64,000 bases of DNA from Bin55 sp028819195 (GTDB lineage: Bacteria > Pseudomonadota > Gammaproteobacteria > Pseudomonadales > Azotimanducaceae): the NCBI GenBank assembly GCA_028819195.1, contig JAPPMF010000007.1, positions 1 to 64,000 on the forward strand, in the 5' to 3' direction. Every line of letters starts with the position of its first letter. The stretch's first letter is position 1. Shown here one piece after another: positions 34,801-43,295 of the stretch. A model generated the notes under the pieces. That model had not been told where the DNA came from and did not search any database. It was given only the letters and a program-made list of their open reading frames with translations. Both the position numbers and the translations under genes were made by a program.

Positions 34801-35608
34801 GAACGATTCAAACGAATGTTGTATCAATTTCACCGCAGATATCGACGCGAATGGAGACGGTCTTAATGAGTTATTACTCGGATACGATTACTATGGGGAT
34901 TTTGGTGGCGCCATTCATGCCTCTTTTGATCAAATTGTTGAGAGTTCAGTGTTGGATGGTTGGACACCACGTCAGGGATATGTGCGCATTTGGTTGAGTC
35001 GTTTGCACGTCACGGTTACCAAAATTATTGGCTACGAAGCCCTTAACGGTACCGGTCAAAGTGTCGCCGATATTGGTGATTTAAATCAAGACGGTTTAGC
35101 AGATATTGCGATCGGCGCGCCAGCTATCGGTCACGATGGACAAAACCCTGGACTATTAAACGTGGTACTTTCTGTTGAGTCAGATCGGCTAGACGACATT
35201 GATGGAACTGATGATCGGATTGCGCGTCTGAATAATCTTGCCGGAGATACTGACTCTGACGGGATTAAGGATACGTTTGATACTGACGACGATAACGATG
35301 GATACGATGACATCGACGATGAATTTCCTCGCCTTGCCAGTGAGTGGCGGGATCGGGATAACGATTTCTATGGAGATAATCTCGATGTATTCCCAGATAA
35401 TTCGAGTGAGTGGTTTGATACTGATTTCGATGGAACGGGAGATAATTCTGACACCGATGCGGATGGCGATGGCATTCCGAATGCCGACGATGAGTTTCCG
35501 TTAGACACGGACAACGACGGTATTGATAATCGATTTGACGACGACGATGATAACGACGGCGTTAATGACGATGAAGATGAATCCCCGTTGGATCCGGACG
35601 AATCTTAA
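31880..35608 (+). CDS. Secreted zinc metalloprotease with Ca-binding and FG-GAP repeats
   Basis: A 1242-residue protein. ATG 31880 is preferred over ATG 31859 because GGAG lies 8 nt upstream. A signal peptide (about 1-34, ending NHAYA) is followed by a beta-sandwich region, a first DTDGDGVSD motif, then a metzincin-type protease domain with HELGHILGLGH (His329, Glu330, His333, His339) and a Met-turn (HTVMSY). Next come tandem thrombospondin type 3-like calcium repeats (DxDGDGVGDNADxFPxDPNE, about 420-580), FG-GAP/integrin-alpha-like blades (GDINNDGFNDFAVGAPHYD, ADVDGDGVRELVIGAPGE and others, about 590-1110), and a second Asp-rich repeat block to the C-terminus. It probably digests extracellular protein. 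The acidic repeats would require calcium, and export through a type II system (gspC/D/N lie in this window) is possible. Confidence 0.85.
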   Translation: MELTRLTRISMRCVMGIGLFLLMCFTFLGNHAYANANRIYIECPCTFESTDDGQIAVTLGLRSFRERDTQYLRMDFFFKHGENDLGAYYAGSIYLDTLVPANGELESTTFYGDFSSYVETSPSFDREGYLLFALYRNWDRSGGYQDQVAADGRAHLREEFKLNEVDYLTDTDGDGVSDKTENTEGTDPMDPDSYPEPAVIDVLAFFSEGFSEFNDGDPYTRIRHIMTVTNSIMENSEVSARVRLVGIQPVEISDYQNFDSIDIFEHKTEGDRHGADMAVVFKGAADAVYYYCGYTYITGYGLKGAMPLQTDRLYTAYVVRGCGNYVTAHELGHILGLGHSEWQNNVGTWRWSRGHAVANSFHTVMSYSGQGGLKSYVFSNPDIDDCLGNDCGVDIEDEFAAHAALTINAVQWQFEDIREAFEDSDDDGFVDPVDAVPDDPNDWIDTDGDGIGNNADNDDDGDGVVDAFDSFPLDEDEFLDSDLDGVGNNGDAFPFDPNEWADSDGDGVGDNADVFPNDPNEVADGDGDGVGDNSDAFPEDPNEYWDTDGDGVGDNADSDDDNDGYADTEDAYPRDASKYNLASYQIEGEVRHDRFAHSIIALGDINNDGFNDFAVGAPHYDNGDQKDTGAVYILTSKDFNALDVADGTEDEFIHVENWTTSDFAWKIVGVNAKAELGWTLKTADVDGDGVRELVIGAPGELNEAQVKTGAVYLLDLGDLSDLDTADTTTDRVINIGNYTTSSTSKRLTNDNENSRFGISISNSDVDGNGKDDLLIGADQFNDMAGATYLVLDSALATKDETASEPLQQVNVDQALSAANLWRFTGKDKDQFGSSLSLEGDFDGDGVAELTIGSKTFGTGDFGAVFIVPFSTMNEIDVIDGEEDGSLDPLNIDLIVGTYVIESESSVNGIDVNANGDIDGDGLSELIIDMIEDEDLYLIAGGDLFRADLEDSLEDGRILLGNTRLQINSYLILGGNDSNECCINFTADIDANGDGLNELLLGYDYYGDFGGAIHASFDQIVESSVLDGWTPRQGYVRIWLSRLHVTVTKIIGYEALNGTGQSVADIGDLNQDGLADIAIGAPAIGHDGQNPGLLNVVLSVESDRLDDIDGTDDRIARLNNLAGDTDSDGIKDTFDTDDDNDGYDDIDDEFPRLASEWRDRDNDFYGDNLDVFPDNSSEWFDTDFDGTGDNSDTDADGDGIPNADDEFPLDTDNDGIDNRFDDDDDNDGVNDDEDESPLDPDES

Positions 35609-35621
35609 TGACGTGAAGACA

Positions 35622-35708
35622 CAGTGAGACAGTTTTAGCTTCGCTACTGAAGTGTTGCGTACAGGCATTGAACAATCACCATCAAAAAACATTAAAACTG
35701 TCGTACTG
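35622..35708 (+). promoter_or_regulatory. Long inverted repeat in the leader of rnc
   Basis: The arms 35622-35637 and 35693-35708 pair as CAGT-n2-GACAGTTTTA with TAAAACTGTC-n2-ACTG, 14 of 16 positions exact plus G-U options, enclosing 55 bases that can form a further small stem (CTTC...GAAG). It ends 58 bases before rnc. In E. coli, RNase III cleaves a leader stem-loop in its own mRNA to limit its synthesis; this element is placed to do the same. Confidence 0.5.
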
Positions 35709-35765
35709 AAATCGACCTCGTTTACGAACTATTGCTCTACTTAAAATTATTCTTTCCGATGGTTA

Positions 35766-36470
35766 GTGCCAGCGGTTGTTCAATTGAAGAGAAACCCACG
35801 TCAAGTTTCAGCACGATTTGATTCTCTGCAGCGCGAAATAGGATACCAATTTAAACAGATATCCTTACTCATTGAAGCGCTCACCCATGCTAGTTTTGGT
35901 GCTTCCAATAATAAACGTCTGGAATTTCTTGGAGATTCAATCTTACGTATGGTGCTTTCCGAACGACTTTATGCCGACAATACTGAATTCGACCAACGTC
36001 AACTAACACAAACACGAGCCTCACTCGAAAGTAATTTGAATTTAGCTGAAATTTCACGTCGATTGAACATTGATCAATTATTGCTTGTAAGTCGTGGTGC
36101 CAAGAAGGACGGTGCGATTTATACCGATCAAGTACTTGCCGGGGCGTTCGAAGCTGTGTTAGGTGCAGTTTATCTTGATGGCTCGATTGACGATGTCCGA
36201 CACCTCATTGATGAACATGTGCTATCGGAAACAGACGGAACACAGCAAGATTCTCATCCGAAAACACTCTTGCAAGAACGGTTGGATCGCGATCAAGGTA
36301 TCCGACCGACCTATGCACTAGTCGGTGCGGACGGACCTGAGAATCTACGAAGATGGCGGGTGCGTTGCGTCATAAAAGACCTGAACTTAGAAACCATCGG
36401 TACAGGATCGTCACGCAAAAAAGCGGAAACACAGGCGGCCGCGTCGATGTTGGAGTTACTACAAACATGA
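35766..36470 (+). CDS. rnc: Ribonuclease III
   Basis: A 234-residue double-strand-specific endoribonuclease. The signature NKRLEFLGDSILRMVLSERL with catalytic Glu/Asp is present, followed by the second acidic site (AFEAVLGAVYLDG) and a C-terminal dsRNA-binding domain (KTLLQERLD, then GTGSSRKKAETQAAASML). It processes rRNA precursors and structured mRNAs. The start is GTG with no strong Shine-Dalgarno; a TTG 16 bases downstream is in another frame, so GTG is kept. It is the first gene of the rnc-era-recO-relA-adk operon and overlaps era by four bases (ATGA). Confidence 0.93.
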   Translation: MPAVVQLKRNPRQVSARFDSLQREIGYQFKQISLLIEALTHASFGASNNKRLEFLGDSILRMVLSERLYADNTEFDQRQLTQTRASLESNLNLAEISRRLNIDQLLLVSRGAKKDGAIYTDQVLAGAFEAVLGAVYLDGSIDDVRHLIDEHVLSETDGTQQDSHPKTLLQERLDRDQGIRPTYALVGADGPENLRRWRVRCVIKDLNLETIGTGSSRKKAETQAAASMLELLQT

Positions 36471-37375
36471 GCGAAGAAGCTGACCATAAAGCTGGATTCG
36501 TCGCTATCGTCGGTCGCCCAAATGTAGGTAAATCTACATTGCTCAACCACATATTAGGTAGTAAACTTAGCATCACTTCGCGCAAACCGCAAACTACGCG
36601 ACAACGTTTGCTTGGAATCCATTCGACTGATAATTTGCAAATGATCTTTGTCGATACTCCTGGCTTGAGTCCCACTTCCCGAAACAAAAGCAATGCGTTG
36701 AACCACTATATGTACCTCGAAACGATTCGTAGTACCTCAGACGTGGATGTGTGTGTGCACCTGATCGACGCAGACGGTTGGTCTGACGGTGATGAACAAG
36801 TATCGAATAGATTACTACTACAGCTTGAGATTCCAGTGATCTGTGCGCTCAACAAGATCGATCTAATTTCGCCAAAATCTCGGCTGTTGCCAGTCATGCA
36901 AGCTGTAAGTCAAGTCTACGACTACAAAGCGATTATTCCAGTTTCCGCTTTGAAAAATCAAGGACTAGATATCCTGGTTGGTGAAATTTCGAAATACTTA
37001 CCACAACAACCAAAGTACTTTGAAGCGGACCAATTGACAGATAAACCTCTACGCTTTTTGGTTGGTGAATGGATTCGAGAACAAATCATCCGACAACTAG
37101 GGGAAGAGTTACCTTACCGCACCACCGTGGTGGTAGAAACCTATAAAGAACAGGATAACATCACATTAATCGACGCCATCATTTATGTGGAAAGAGAGAG
37201 CCAAAAAAGAATCGTCATTGGCAAAGGCGGTCGTCGTATTAAAACAATCGGTTCACAAGCACGTCGTAGCATAGAAAAGTTTATTGATCGCCAAGTACAC
37301 TTAGATTTGCGTGTCCGAACGAAAGCAAATTGGACCCAAGCACCCACCGAACTAGCAACGTTAGGTTACCAATGA
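36467..37375 (+). CDS. era: GTPase Era
   Basis: A 302-residue GTPase needed for 16S rRNA maturation and 30S assembly. The start ATG 36467 overlaps the rnc stop (ATGA). It has the G1 loop GRPNVGKST, switch region KPQTTRQRLLGI, G3 DTPG, G4 NKID, and a C-terminal KH domain with the GKGGRRIK motif. Length and order match the family. It overlaps recO by four bases, so the four genes from rnc to relA form one translationally coupled chain. Confidence 0.95.
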   Translation: MSEEADHKAGFVAIVGRPNVGKSTLLNHILGSKLSITSRKPQTTRQRLLGIHSTDNLQMIFVDTPGLSPTSRNKSNALNHYMYLETIRSTSDVDVCVHLIDADGWSDGDEQVSNRLLLQLEIPVICALNKIDLISPKSRLLPVMQAVSQVYDYKAIIPVSALKNQGLDILVGEISKYLPQQPKYFEADQLTDKPLRFLVGEWIREQIIRQLGEELPYRTTVVVETYKEQDNITLIDAIIYVERESQKRIVIGKGGRRIKTIGSQARRSIEKFIDRQVHLDLRVRTKANWTQAPTELATLGYQ

Positions 37376-38064
37376 TCGACGATCATGGATTTCTGGTACA
37401 TCGCCGACCCTTTAGTGATTCTCGGTATCAGGTTAATTTTCTGACACGAGATAATGGGTTAGTTCAAGGTATGCTACGAACTCGAACTAAAGATTCTTCC
37501 TTGCAACACTTTGCTGAGACTAGTTTAAGCTGGAACGAAAGCAAACGTTTGATATTCTTCTCGCGATATGAAATCGATCAACTCTCGGTGCTCCAAGGCG
37601 AGTCGTTGTACGCAGGTATGTATCTCAATGAACTGGTAACGCGAACCGTACACACTGACGTAGTGATCGACGGACTGTTTGATGTGTACCGGGGGACGAT
37701 CACAGAACTCAAGGATAGTACCGATCTAGAACCACCACTACGCAACTTTGAACGACAGTTACTCAAGGGGCTTGGCTTTGAAATTCGGTTCGACTATGAA
37801 AGTTCAAATGACAACCCAATTCAACCTCAACGAAAATATCGTTACGGTTCAGAAACCGGGTTTACACACTTACCAAACGACAATAGTGAAGGGCTCTCCG
37901 GAACTGATCTACTAGCGGTTGCGTCTAGCAACTATTCGACAAAATCCGCCCGTAGAACTGCAAAATTAGTAATACAATCTGCATTAAAACCTTTACTAGG
38001 TGAGAAACCATTACTTTCACGGTCGTTGTTTGATACTACTCACTTAAAGGTCAGGAAAGCGTGA
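37372..38064 (+). CDS. recO: DNA repair protein RecO
   Basis: A 230-residue protein starting at ATG 37372 (overlapping era's stop). The N-terminal OB-fold is recognisable (GFLVHRRPFSDSRYQVNFLT), followed by the all-helical domain (LYAGMYLNELVTRT). RecO works with RecR to load RecA at gaps. No zinc-finger cysteines are present, as in many gammaproteobacterial RecO proteins. Its usual downstream partner pdxJ is absent; relA follows instead, overlapping by four bases (GTGA). Confidence 0.9.
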   Translation: MIDDHGFLVHRRPFSDSRYQVNFLTRDNGLVQGMLRTRTKDSSLQHFAETSLSWNESKRLIFFSRYEIDQLSVLQGESLYAGMYLNELVTRTVHTDVVIDGLFDVYRGTITELKDSTDLEPPLRNFERQLLKGLGFEIRFDYESSNDNPIQPQRKYRYGSETGFTHLPNDNSEGLSGTDLLAVASSNYSTKSARRTAKLVIQSALKPLLGEKPLLSRSLFDTTHLKVRKA

Positions 38065-40025
38065 ACACTGAACCGAAAAATATCGTATTTCCATACGAAC
38101 TGACAGACAAAAACGGGTTATACGAACCCCAAGTTGGTGAATGGGTGGGTACCCTTGTCGCTAAATATCCCAATTTACGCTCGACAATTTTGAATGTAGA
38201 GAGTTTGCTTATACCGACGTCATTTTCACAGGCATCTTCTGCACTAGCAAATTTGTTAATTGATTTAAACTTGGACGGTTCGGTAGTGCTCGCAGGATCA
38301 GTGTTTTGGGCGATACATGGTGAGGAACTAAACCCCAGCGACATTCAAGACTCGGAAGTTGAACAATTAGCTGAAGCTATGATCAAAATGTCGCAAGTTG
38401 ATAGGGTTTCAGATACCAGTGCGCGGTTTCTCGATAAACAATCGCAAGATCATCGAAAAAATGTGCGATTGATGCTTGTGACCATGATCGATGATCCACG
38501 TTTAGCAGTGCTCAAACTCGCCGAACGTTTGATTACTCTACATTCGGCATGGACTTCATCACAAAGTGAAAAGCGAAAAATTGCTAACGAGGTGCTTGAG
38601 TTTTATTGTCCCTTAGCTAGCCGACTTGGTGTGTGGCAGTTAAAGTGGATGCTTGAAGATTTGTCATTCGCCTGCTTGTTTCCTGATGAATTTAACCAGG
38701 TCGTCGATGACTTGAATAAACATTGTGAGCAACGGGATAAACAAGTACTCGCAGTCTGTGAAGATTTGATTTGGCGGCTTGATTTAGCAGGAATCAATGC
38801 CAAAGTTACTGGTCGCGCTAAGAATATTTATGGCGTTTGGCGCAAGATGAAAGAGAAAGGACTTTCGTTTGATGCAGTGTACGATGTGGAAGCAGTGCGC
38901 GTGATTGTTGACACCGTGCCGGAATGTTATTCAGTGTTAGGTGTAGTTCATACCTCATGGCCACCCATTCCCGAAGAATTCGATGACTATATCGCTAACC
39001 CAAAGCAAAACGGTTACCGTTCGATTCATACCGCTGTAGTTGGACCCCGTGGTAGAAATTTAGAGGTTCAAGTTCGTACGCAACAAATGCATACCGCAGC
39101 AGAACTGGGTGTCTGTGCCCATTGGTCTTACAAAGATAACGCGGAAGGTCTAGATTTAGGTAAAGTTGATTGGATGCGCGAAGTTCTCAATTGGCGAGAT
39201 GATATGCGCGAAGAGAGCTTAGCAATTGACTTCTCGAAACGTCTTGATGTTCCGGAACGGGTCTATATTTCAACACCTAAAGGTCATGTAATTGACTTAC
39301 CGTCAGGTAGTACTGCTGTAGATTTTGCGTATCGAATTCATACTGAAGTAGGACATCATTGCGCATCCGTTCGAGTGAATGGTAAAGACCATGCAATGAA
39401 TGTTCCTCTAGAAACGGGTCAGATTGTTGAAGTCGTAACTTCACCACAGGCACACCCTAAGCGTAAATGGCTTGACCGCGAACTTGGGTATGTAAGAACA
39501 TCGCGCGCGCGTAAATTGATACAAGCACATTTTCGCGAATTACACCGCGAGAAGAATGTCGAAGCTGGTCGGCAGTTATTACAACAAGAATTACAGCGCC
39601 TCAATATCGATATTGATAACCAAACTTTAGCAGCAAACTTCAAAGATACTGACGAGATGTACTATGAATTAGCTGTTGGTGATATTGATATTCGAGAAGT
39701 TCTGCCAACCTATCTGTTAGCAAACGGCGCGGAAACTTTACCAGAGGGTCCGTCCAAGATGCAATACTTACAAGAATTGAATATCGTTGCGAAAGATCGA
39801 CCGCGTTTATTACTTGATTTGACTAGTGCGCTAGCACTGATGTCGGTGAACGTTCTCGAAGCTACGATCAAGGCCCCTGAACGAGATGATCTAGGTAGTG
39901 CTCACATCGTTATCCAAGTTAATGGCTGGGAACAGACTCGAGATGTTATCAATCGAATCAGGGCAGTTCCAGGCATTGTAGATGTGAAGCGCGACAACAG
40001 TCCGTCGACGTTTTTAGACACGTAA
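38061..40025 (+). CDS. relA: (p)ppGpp synthetase RelA
   Basis: A 654-residue stringent-response enzyme. The N-terminal HD-like region (about 50-190) lacks the His-Asp hydrolase residues. The synthetase domain (about 235-360) carries GRAKNIYGVWRKM, EFDDY (306-310, the ExDD motif of synthetase-only RelA), ANPKQNGYRSIHT and VQVRTQQMH. A TGS domain (VYISTPKGHVIDLPSGSTAVD), helical and conserved-Cys-type regions, and a C-terminal ACT domain follow. It makes (p)ppGpp on stalled ribosomes. Location directly behind recO is unusual; relA is usually elsewhere in gammaproteobacteria. It is shorter than E. coli RelA (744). GTG start overlapping recO. Confidence 0.9.
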   Translation: MNTEPKNIVFPYELTDKNGLYEPQVGEWVGTLVAKYPNLRSTILNVESLLIPTSFSQASSALANLLIDLNLDGSVVLAGSVFWAIHGEELNPSDIQDSEVEQLAEAMIKMSQVDRVSDTSARFLDKQSQDHRKNVRLMLVTMIDDPRLAVLKLAERLITLHSAWTSSQSEKRKIANEVLEFYCPLASRLGVWQLKWMLEDLSFACLFPDEFNQVVDDLNKHCEQRDKQVLAVCEDLIWRLDLAGINAKVTGRAKNIYGVWRKMKEKGLSFDAVYDVEAVRVIVDTVPECYSVLGVVHTSWPPIPEEFDDYIANPKQNGYRSIHTAVVGPRGRNLEVQVRTQQMHTAAELGVCAHWSYKDNAEGLDLGKVDWMREVLNWRDDMREESLAIDFSKRLDVPERVYISTPKGHVIDLPSGSTAVDFAYRIHTEVGHHCASVRVNGKDHAMNVPLETGQIVEVVTSPQAHPKRKWLDRELGYVRTSRARKLIQAHFRELHREKNVEAGRQLLQQELQRLNIDIDNQTLAANFKDTDEMYYELAVGDIDIREVLPTYLLANGAETLPEGPSKMQYLQELNIVAKDRPRLLLDLTSALALMSVNVLEATIKAPERDDLGSAHIVIQVNGWEQTRDVINRIRAVPGIVDVKRDNSPSTFLDT

Positions 40026-40030
40026 AACGC

Positions 40031-40678
40031 ATGCTCAGGATCATTTTTTTGGGTCCTCCCGGCGCTGGGAAAGGAACACAAGCGCATTTTCTTTGCACTC
40101 ACTACGAAATCCCGCAAATTTCGACCGGTGATATGTTGCGTCAAGCCATAGCTGCGCGCAGCGAATTAGGACTAGCCGCACAAGCGGTAATGACTCGTGG
40201 CGAACTAGTGTCTGACGACATTATCTTGCAGTTAGTTGCTGAGCGTCTGCAACAACAGGATTGTGCGAAGGGGTGTCTATTCGATGGTTTTCCCCGGACG
40301 ATTGAACAAGCACGAGGGTTGCAAAGATTGAATATTGAGATTGCAGCGGTCGTCGAATTACAGGTCGCGCGAGATGTGATTGTCAATCGTTTATCTGGAA
40401 GACGAGTACACGAACCAAGTGGAAGAACCTATCACGTGCAATTTAACCCGCCGAAGCTAGCGGGTGTTGACGACGTGACCGGGGAACTACTAACACATCG
40501 TCACGACGATCGCGAACACACCATACGCGAACGTCTACGTGTTTATGAGGAGCAAACGATGCCTCTGATCGACTTTTATCGAAAGTCTAGTGTACCTTAT
40601 CTAGCCGTTGATGGCAACGCTTCGGTTGAGGATATTCGAAACGAGCTAGAGACAGAATTACAGCAAGTATTAAACTAA
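40031..40678 (+). CDS. adk: Adenylate kinase
   Basis: A 215-residue enzyme that interconverts ATP + AMP and 2 ADP. It has P-loop GPPGAGKGTQ, AMP-binding STGDMLR, GFPRTIEQA, and a long LID domain (GRRVHEPSGRTYHVQFNPPK) without zinc cysteines, typical of Gram-negative Adk. It starts six bases after relA, completing the rnc operon. Its 3' end overlaps the converging moeA gene by four bases. Pairing of adk with relA is unusual but both act on purine nucleotide balance. Confidence 0.95.
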   Translation: MLRIIFLGPPGAGKGTQAHFLCTHYEIPQISTGDMLRQAIAARSELGLAAQAVMTRGELVSDDIILQLVAERLQQQDCAKGCLFDGFPRTIEQARGLQRLNIEIAAVVELQVARDVIVNRLSGRRVHEPSGRTYHVQFNPPKLAGVDDVTGELLTHRHDDREHTIRERLRVYEEQTMPLIDFYRKSSVPYLAVDGNASVEDIRNELETELQQVLN

Positions 40679-41898
40679 ACCAAGTTTCGACAGCCAGGTA
40701 GAAGATACAGTTCAACGATCTCACCGGGGTGTAAATTGTCTCGATGCGCGGGGATCACGATCAAACAATTACAGCGCAAGAAACTCCCCAATCGATGGGA
40801 ACTTTGATCACCGGTTGGCTGGACTTTTAGACCTTGAATGTCATTCACGACATAACCTCGTTGAAACTCTGCGCGACCCGCTCGATGGCTAATGTGTTCG
40901 ACCAGTTTGGCACGAAATCGTGCAGGCGTTTGCCAAGGCAATCCAGACAATATATCGATAGATGGTTCCACGAACATAAGGAACGTGATAATCGTCGACA
41001 CCGGATTACCAGGTAAACCAAAAAACATGGTATTGTTCAAACGTCCAACGGCGAATGGTTTTCCTGGTTTAACTGCGATATTCCAAAACTCTAAGGTGCC
41101 AATGTCCTCTATTACCGGACGTACGAGATCGGCATCGCCAACAGATACACCACCACTGGTTATTACTAAGTCGACTTCATCTAGCACCGATTTAATCTTG
41201 GTTTTAATTTGGTCATAGTCATCTGCGAGTTTGCCTAGATCAATGAGTTCTACCGGTTTTCGGCGAAGTAGTAGTTTGAGCGACATGCGGTTGGAATCGT
41301 AAATATCGCCTTCACCTAGAGATTCACCGGGGTCCCGTAGTTCATCACCGGTACAGAACACGGCAACCTTAATTTTTCTCACGACTTCGACTTTTTCAAA
41401 CCCACAAGCAGCTAACCAACTCAGTGTATATGGGGATAGAGCTTCATATCCTAGGGTAAGAGGTTGATCTTTCCTTATATCCGTACCTTGCTCGCGGATG
41501 TTGTCATTGGTGTTTACTTCTTGCAGGACGACAATACTTGACTTATCGTGTTTGACTTCTTCTTGAATGACTACAGAGGTTGTGTTTTCTGGTATTGCTG
41601 AACCTGTAAAAACTCGACACGCCTGTCCCATGCCAAGGGGGAATAAATAGGGATGACCGGCACGACTCTCACCACACACACGAAATCGCGAACCAGGTTC
41701 GATTACTGGCGGCCCGCACAAAGCATACCCATCCATCGCTGAACTTCTGAACGGTGGTAGATCGATAGGCGCACTTATACTTCCTTGAGGTACTCGACTA
41801 AGAGCTTCTTCAATTGGTATGGATTCGGTGCCTTCTACTCGGTTGAGAAGCTTACGTAATGTACGCGTCGCTTGCTCAATTGATAACATATTGTTCAT
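40675..41898 (-). CDS. moeA: Molybdopterin molybdenumtransferase MoeA
   Basis: A 407-residue protein that inserts molybdate into adenylylated molybdopterin. Recognisable are the N-terminal FRSSAMDGYAL, the CRVFTGSAIPENT segment, the MoCF-binding motif TSGGVSVGDADLV and GLPGNPVS, then the C-terminal domain. Start at ATG 41896-41898 or ATG 41887-41889 (MLSIEQ). No other molybdenum-cofactor gene is in the window. Its start codon overlaps that of the divergent tsaB. Confidence 0.92.
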   Translation of the reverse strand: MNNMLSIEQATRTLRKLLNRVEGTESIPIEEALSRVPQGSISAPIDLPPFRSSAMDGYALCGPPVIEPGSRFRVCGESRAGHPYLFPLGMGQACRVFTGSAIPENTTSVVIQEEVKHDKSSIVVLQEVNTNDNIREQGTDIRKDQPLTLGYEALSPYTLSWLAACGFEKVEVVRKIKVAVFCTGDELRDPGESLGEGDIYDSNRMSLKLLLRRKPVELIDLGKLADDYDQIKTKIKSVLDEVDLVITSGGVSVGDADLVRPVIEDIGTLEFWNIAVKPGKPFAVGRLNNTMFFGLPGNPVSTIITFLMFVEPSIDILSGLPWQTPARFRAKLVEHISHRAGRAEFQRGYVVNDIQGLKVQPTGDQSSHRLGSFLRCNCLIVIPAHRDNLHPGEIVELYLLPGCRNLV

Positions 41899-42502
41899 GG
41901 TTCAGGTACTTGCACTAGAAACGACGACTGAAATTTGCTCGGTAACGGTCGGCGACAAGACAAACACGGTTACTCGCAGCATCGTTGCTCCGAGAAAACA
42001 CAATGAGATCATATTAGAAGTAATCGACGAAATTTTGAAGACTGCAGCCATTCTAAGGGAAGACCTTGATTTTGTGGCATTCTCCGCGGGACCTGGTTCT
42101 TTTACCGGAGTACGGCTTGGCGCTGCCATCGCCCAAGGAATTGCTTTAGGATTAGACATTGAAGTGATCCCTATTCCGACGTCACAGGCTATGGCTCATC
42201 GCATTCACCAAGTCGATCATCACTTGACAAATTTTACGACTATGCGCCAGTCGCGCCGAGGTTGGTTTTACCGTGCACAGTTCAGCGTGGATTCAACGGG
42301 AATTAAATTGATACAGGCCGATGAATTGATTCAATATGATGGTAATCAAACAGAGGTTGGTTTGATTTTTCAGAATCAGTTGTCGTTATCGGCGGTTGAG
42401 GTACATGAACTAGCAGTCGCCGATCTTGGTAAAAGTGTCGCGCCAGAATTTGCAGTACCTATTTATGTCGAAGGTGATAGTCCGTATCGGCAAGCAAAGT
42501 AG
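41897..42502 (+). CDS. tsaB: tRNA threonylcarbamoyladenosine protein TsaB
   Basis: A 201-residue ASKHA-fold protein that supports TsaD in t6A37 modification of tRNA. Signature residues are VLALETTTEICSV at the N-terminus and SAGPGSFTGVRLG (about 70-82). It is somewhat shorter than E. coli TsaB (231). ATG 41897 is the only start that preserves the N-terminal ETT motif; it overlaps the moeA start within CATG, so neither gene has a separate leader and each promoter must lie inside the other gene. Confidence 0.9.
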   Translation: MVQVLALETTTEICSVTVGDKTNTVTRSIVAPRKHNEIILEVIDEILKTAAILREDLDFVAFSAGPGSFTGVRLGAAIAQGIALGLDIEVIPIPTSQAMAHRIHQVDHHLTNFTTMRQSRRGWFYRAQFSVDSTGIKLIQADELIQYDGNQTEVGLIFQNQLSLSAVEVHELAVADLGKSVAPEFAVPIYVEGDSPYRQAK

Positions 42503-42569
42503 TAAATTGCGGAATCCTTGAGATTTTGCAGTACAGGGGAATTTCAAAGTAAAGAATGGTCGATTCAAT

Positions 42570-43295
42570 TTGAGTAGTTTGAATTCACTTAGCATTTATC
42601 TCTCAGACTCTGATCGACTTAGTCTTGATTTAGTAGAACGATTAGAGTTGCAAGTCCGAGATCTATTGGATGCACCTAAAGACTGGTATCTAACTTGCAA
42701 AAACGGTAAGCTCACTCTCGACCATCCTACCGAACCAAGCTTTCAACTTTCCGAACAAGTGATTCGTTCTCGTATTGAAGATGCATTTCGATCAGATTTA
42801 GCACAAGCCTGTGGCTACTATCCCGGTAAAACCGTTTTGGATTGTTACGGTGGTTGGGGAATCGACGGGCTTATACTTGCGGCGGTAGGTTGCAATGTTT
42901 TGATGACAGAGATACATCCACTGCTTTGTGTGTTTGCACGCGACTTAGCGTATCAATTTGATCTAAAGATGAATGTTATCTGTGACGATGTTAAGCAGTT
43001 TCTGCACGCAAGCGACGATCGGTTCGATACGATTTACCTAGATCCGATGTTTCCGACCCACCCAACAACAGCAAAACCGCAGCGACGAATGCAAATTCTT
43101 GAACAAATCGCCGTACCGACTCAAGATTTAGATACGGTATTTGATCTTGCTCTTAGACGCGCGAATGATCGTGTGGTTATTAAAAACCGCAAGAATCAAC
43201 GACTTCTTGACCAACAGCCAGACTGGAAGATCAAACGACGTTCGGTTCGATTTGATGTCTACTTAGCATTAAATCGACGCGGATTCCAAGTGTAA
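42570..43295 (+). CDS. rsmJ: 16S rRNA m2G1516 methyltransferase RsmJ
   Basis: A 241-residue SAM-dependent methyltransferase. Recognisable are the SAM loop LDCYGGWGIDGLILA, the acidic TEIHPLL strand end and the family motif YLDPMFPTHP with a following KPQRRMQ, as in RsmJ (YhiQ). The start is TTG 42570. It methylates G1516 of 16S rRNA. It follows tsaB by 67 bases on the same strand, so the two may be cotranscribed. Confidence 0.88.
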   Translation: MSSLNSLSIYLSDSDRLSLDLVERLELQVRDLLDAPKDWYLTCKNGKLTLDHPTEPSFQLSEQVIRSRIEDAFRSDLAQACGYYPGKTVLDCYGGWGIDGLILAAVGCNVLMTEIHPLLCVFARDLAYQFDLKMNVICDDVKQFLHASDDRFDTIYLDPMFPTHPTTAKPQRRMQILEQIAVPTQDLDTVFDLALRRANDRVVIKNRKNQRLLDQQPDWKIKRRSVRFDVYLALNRRGFQV

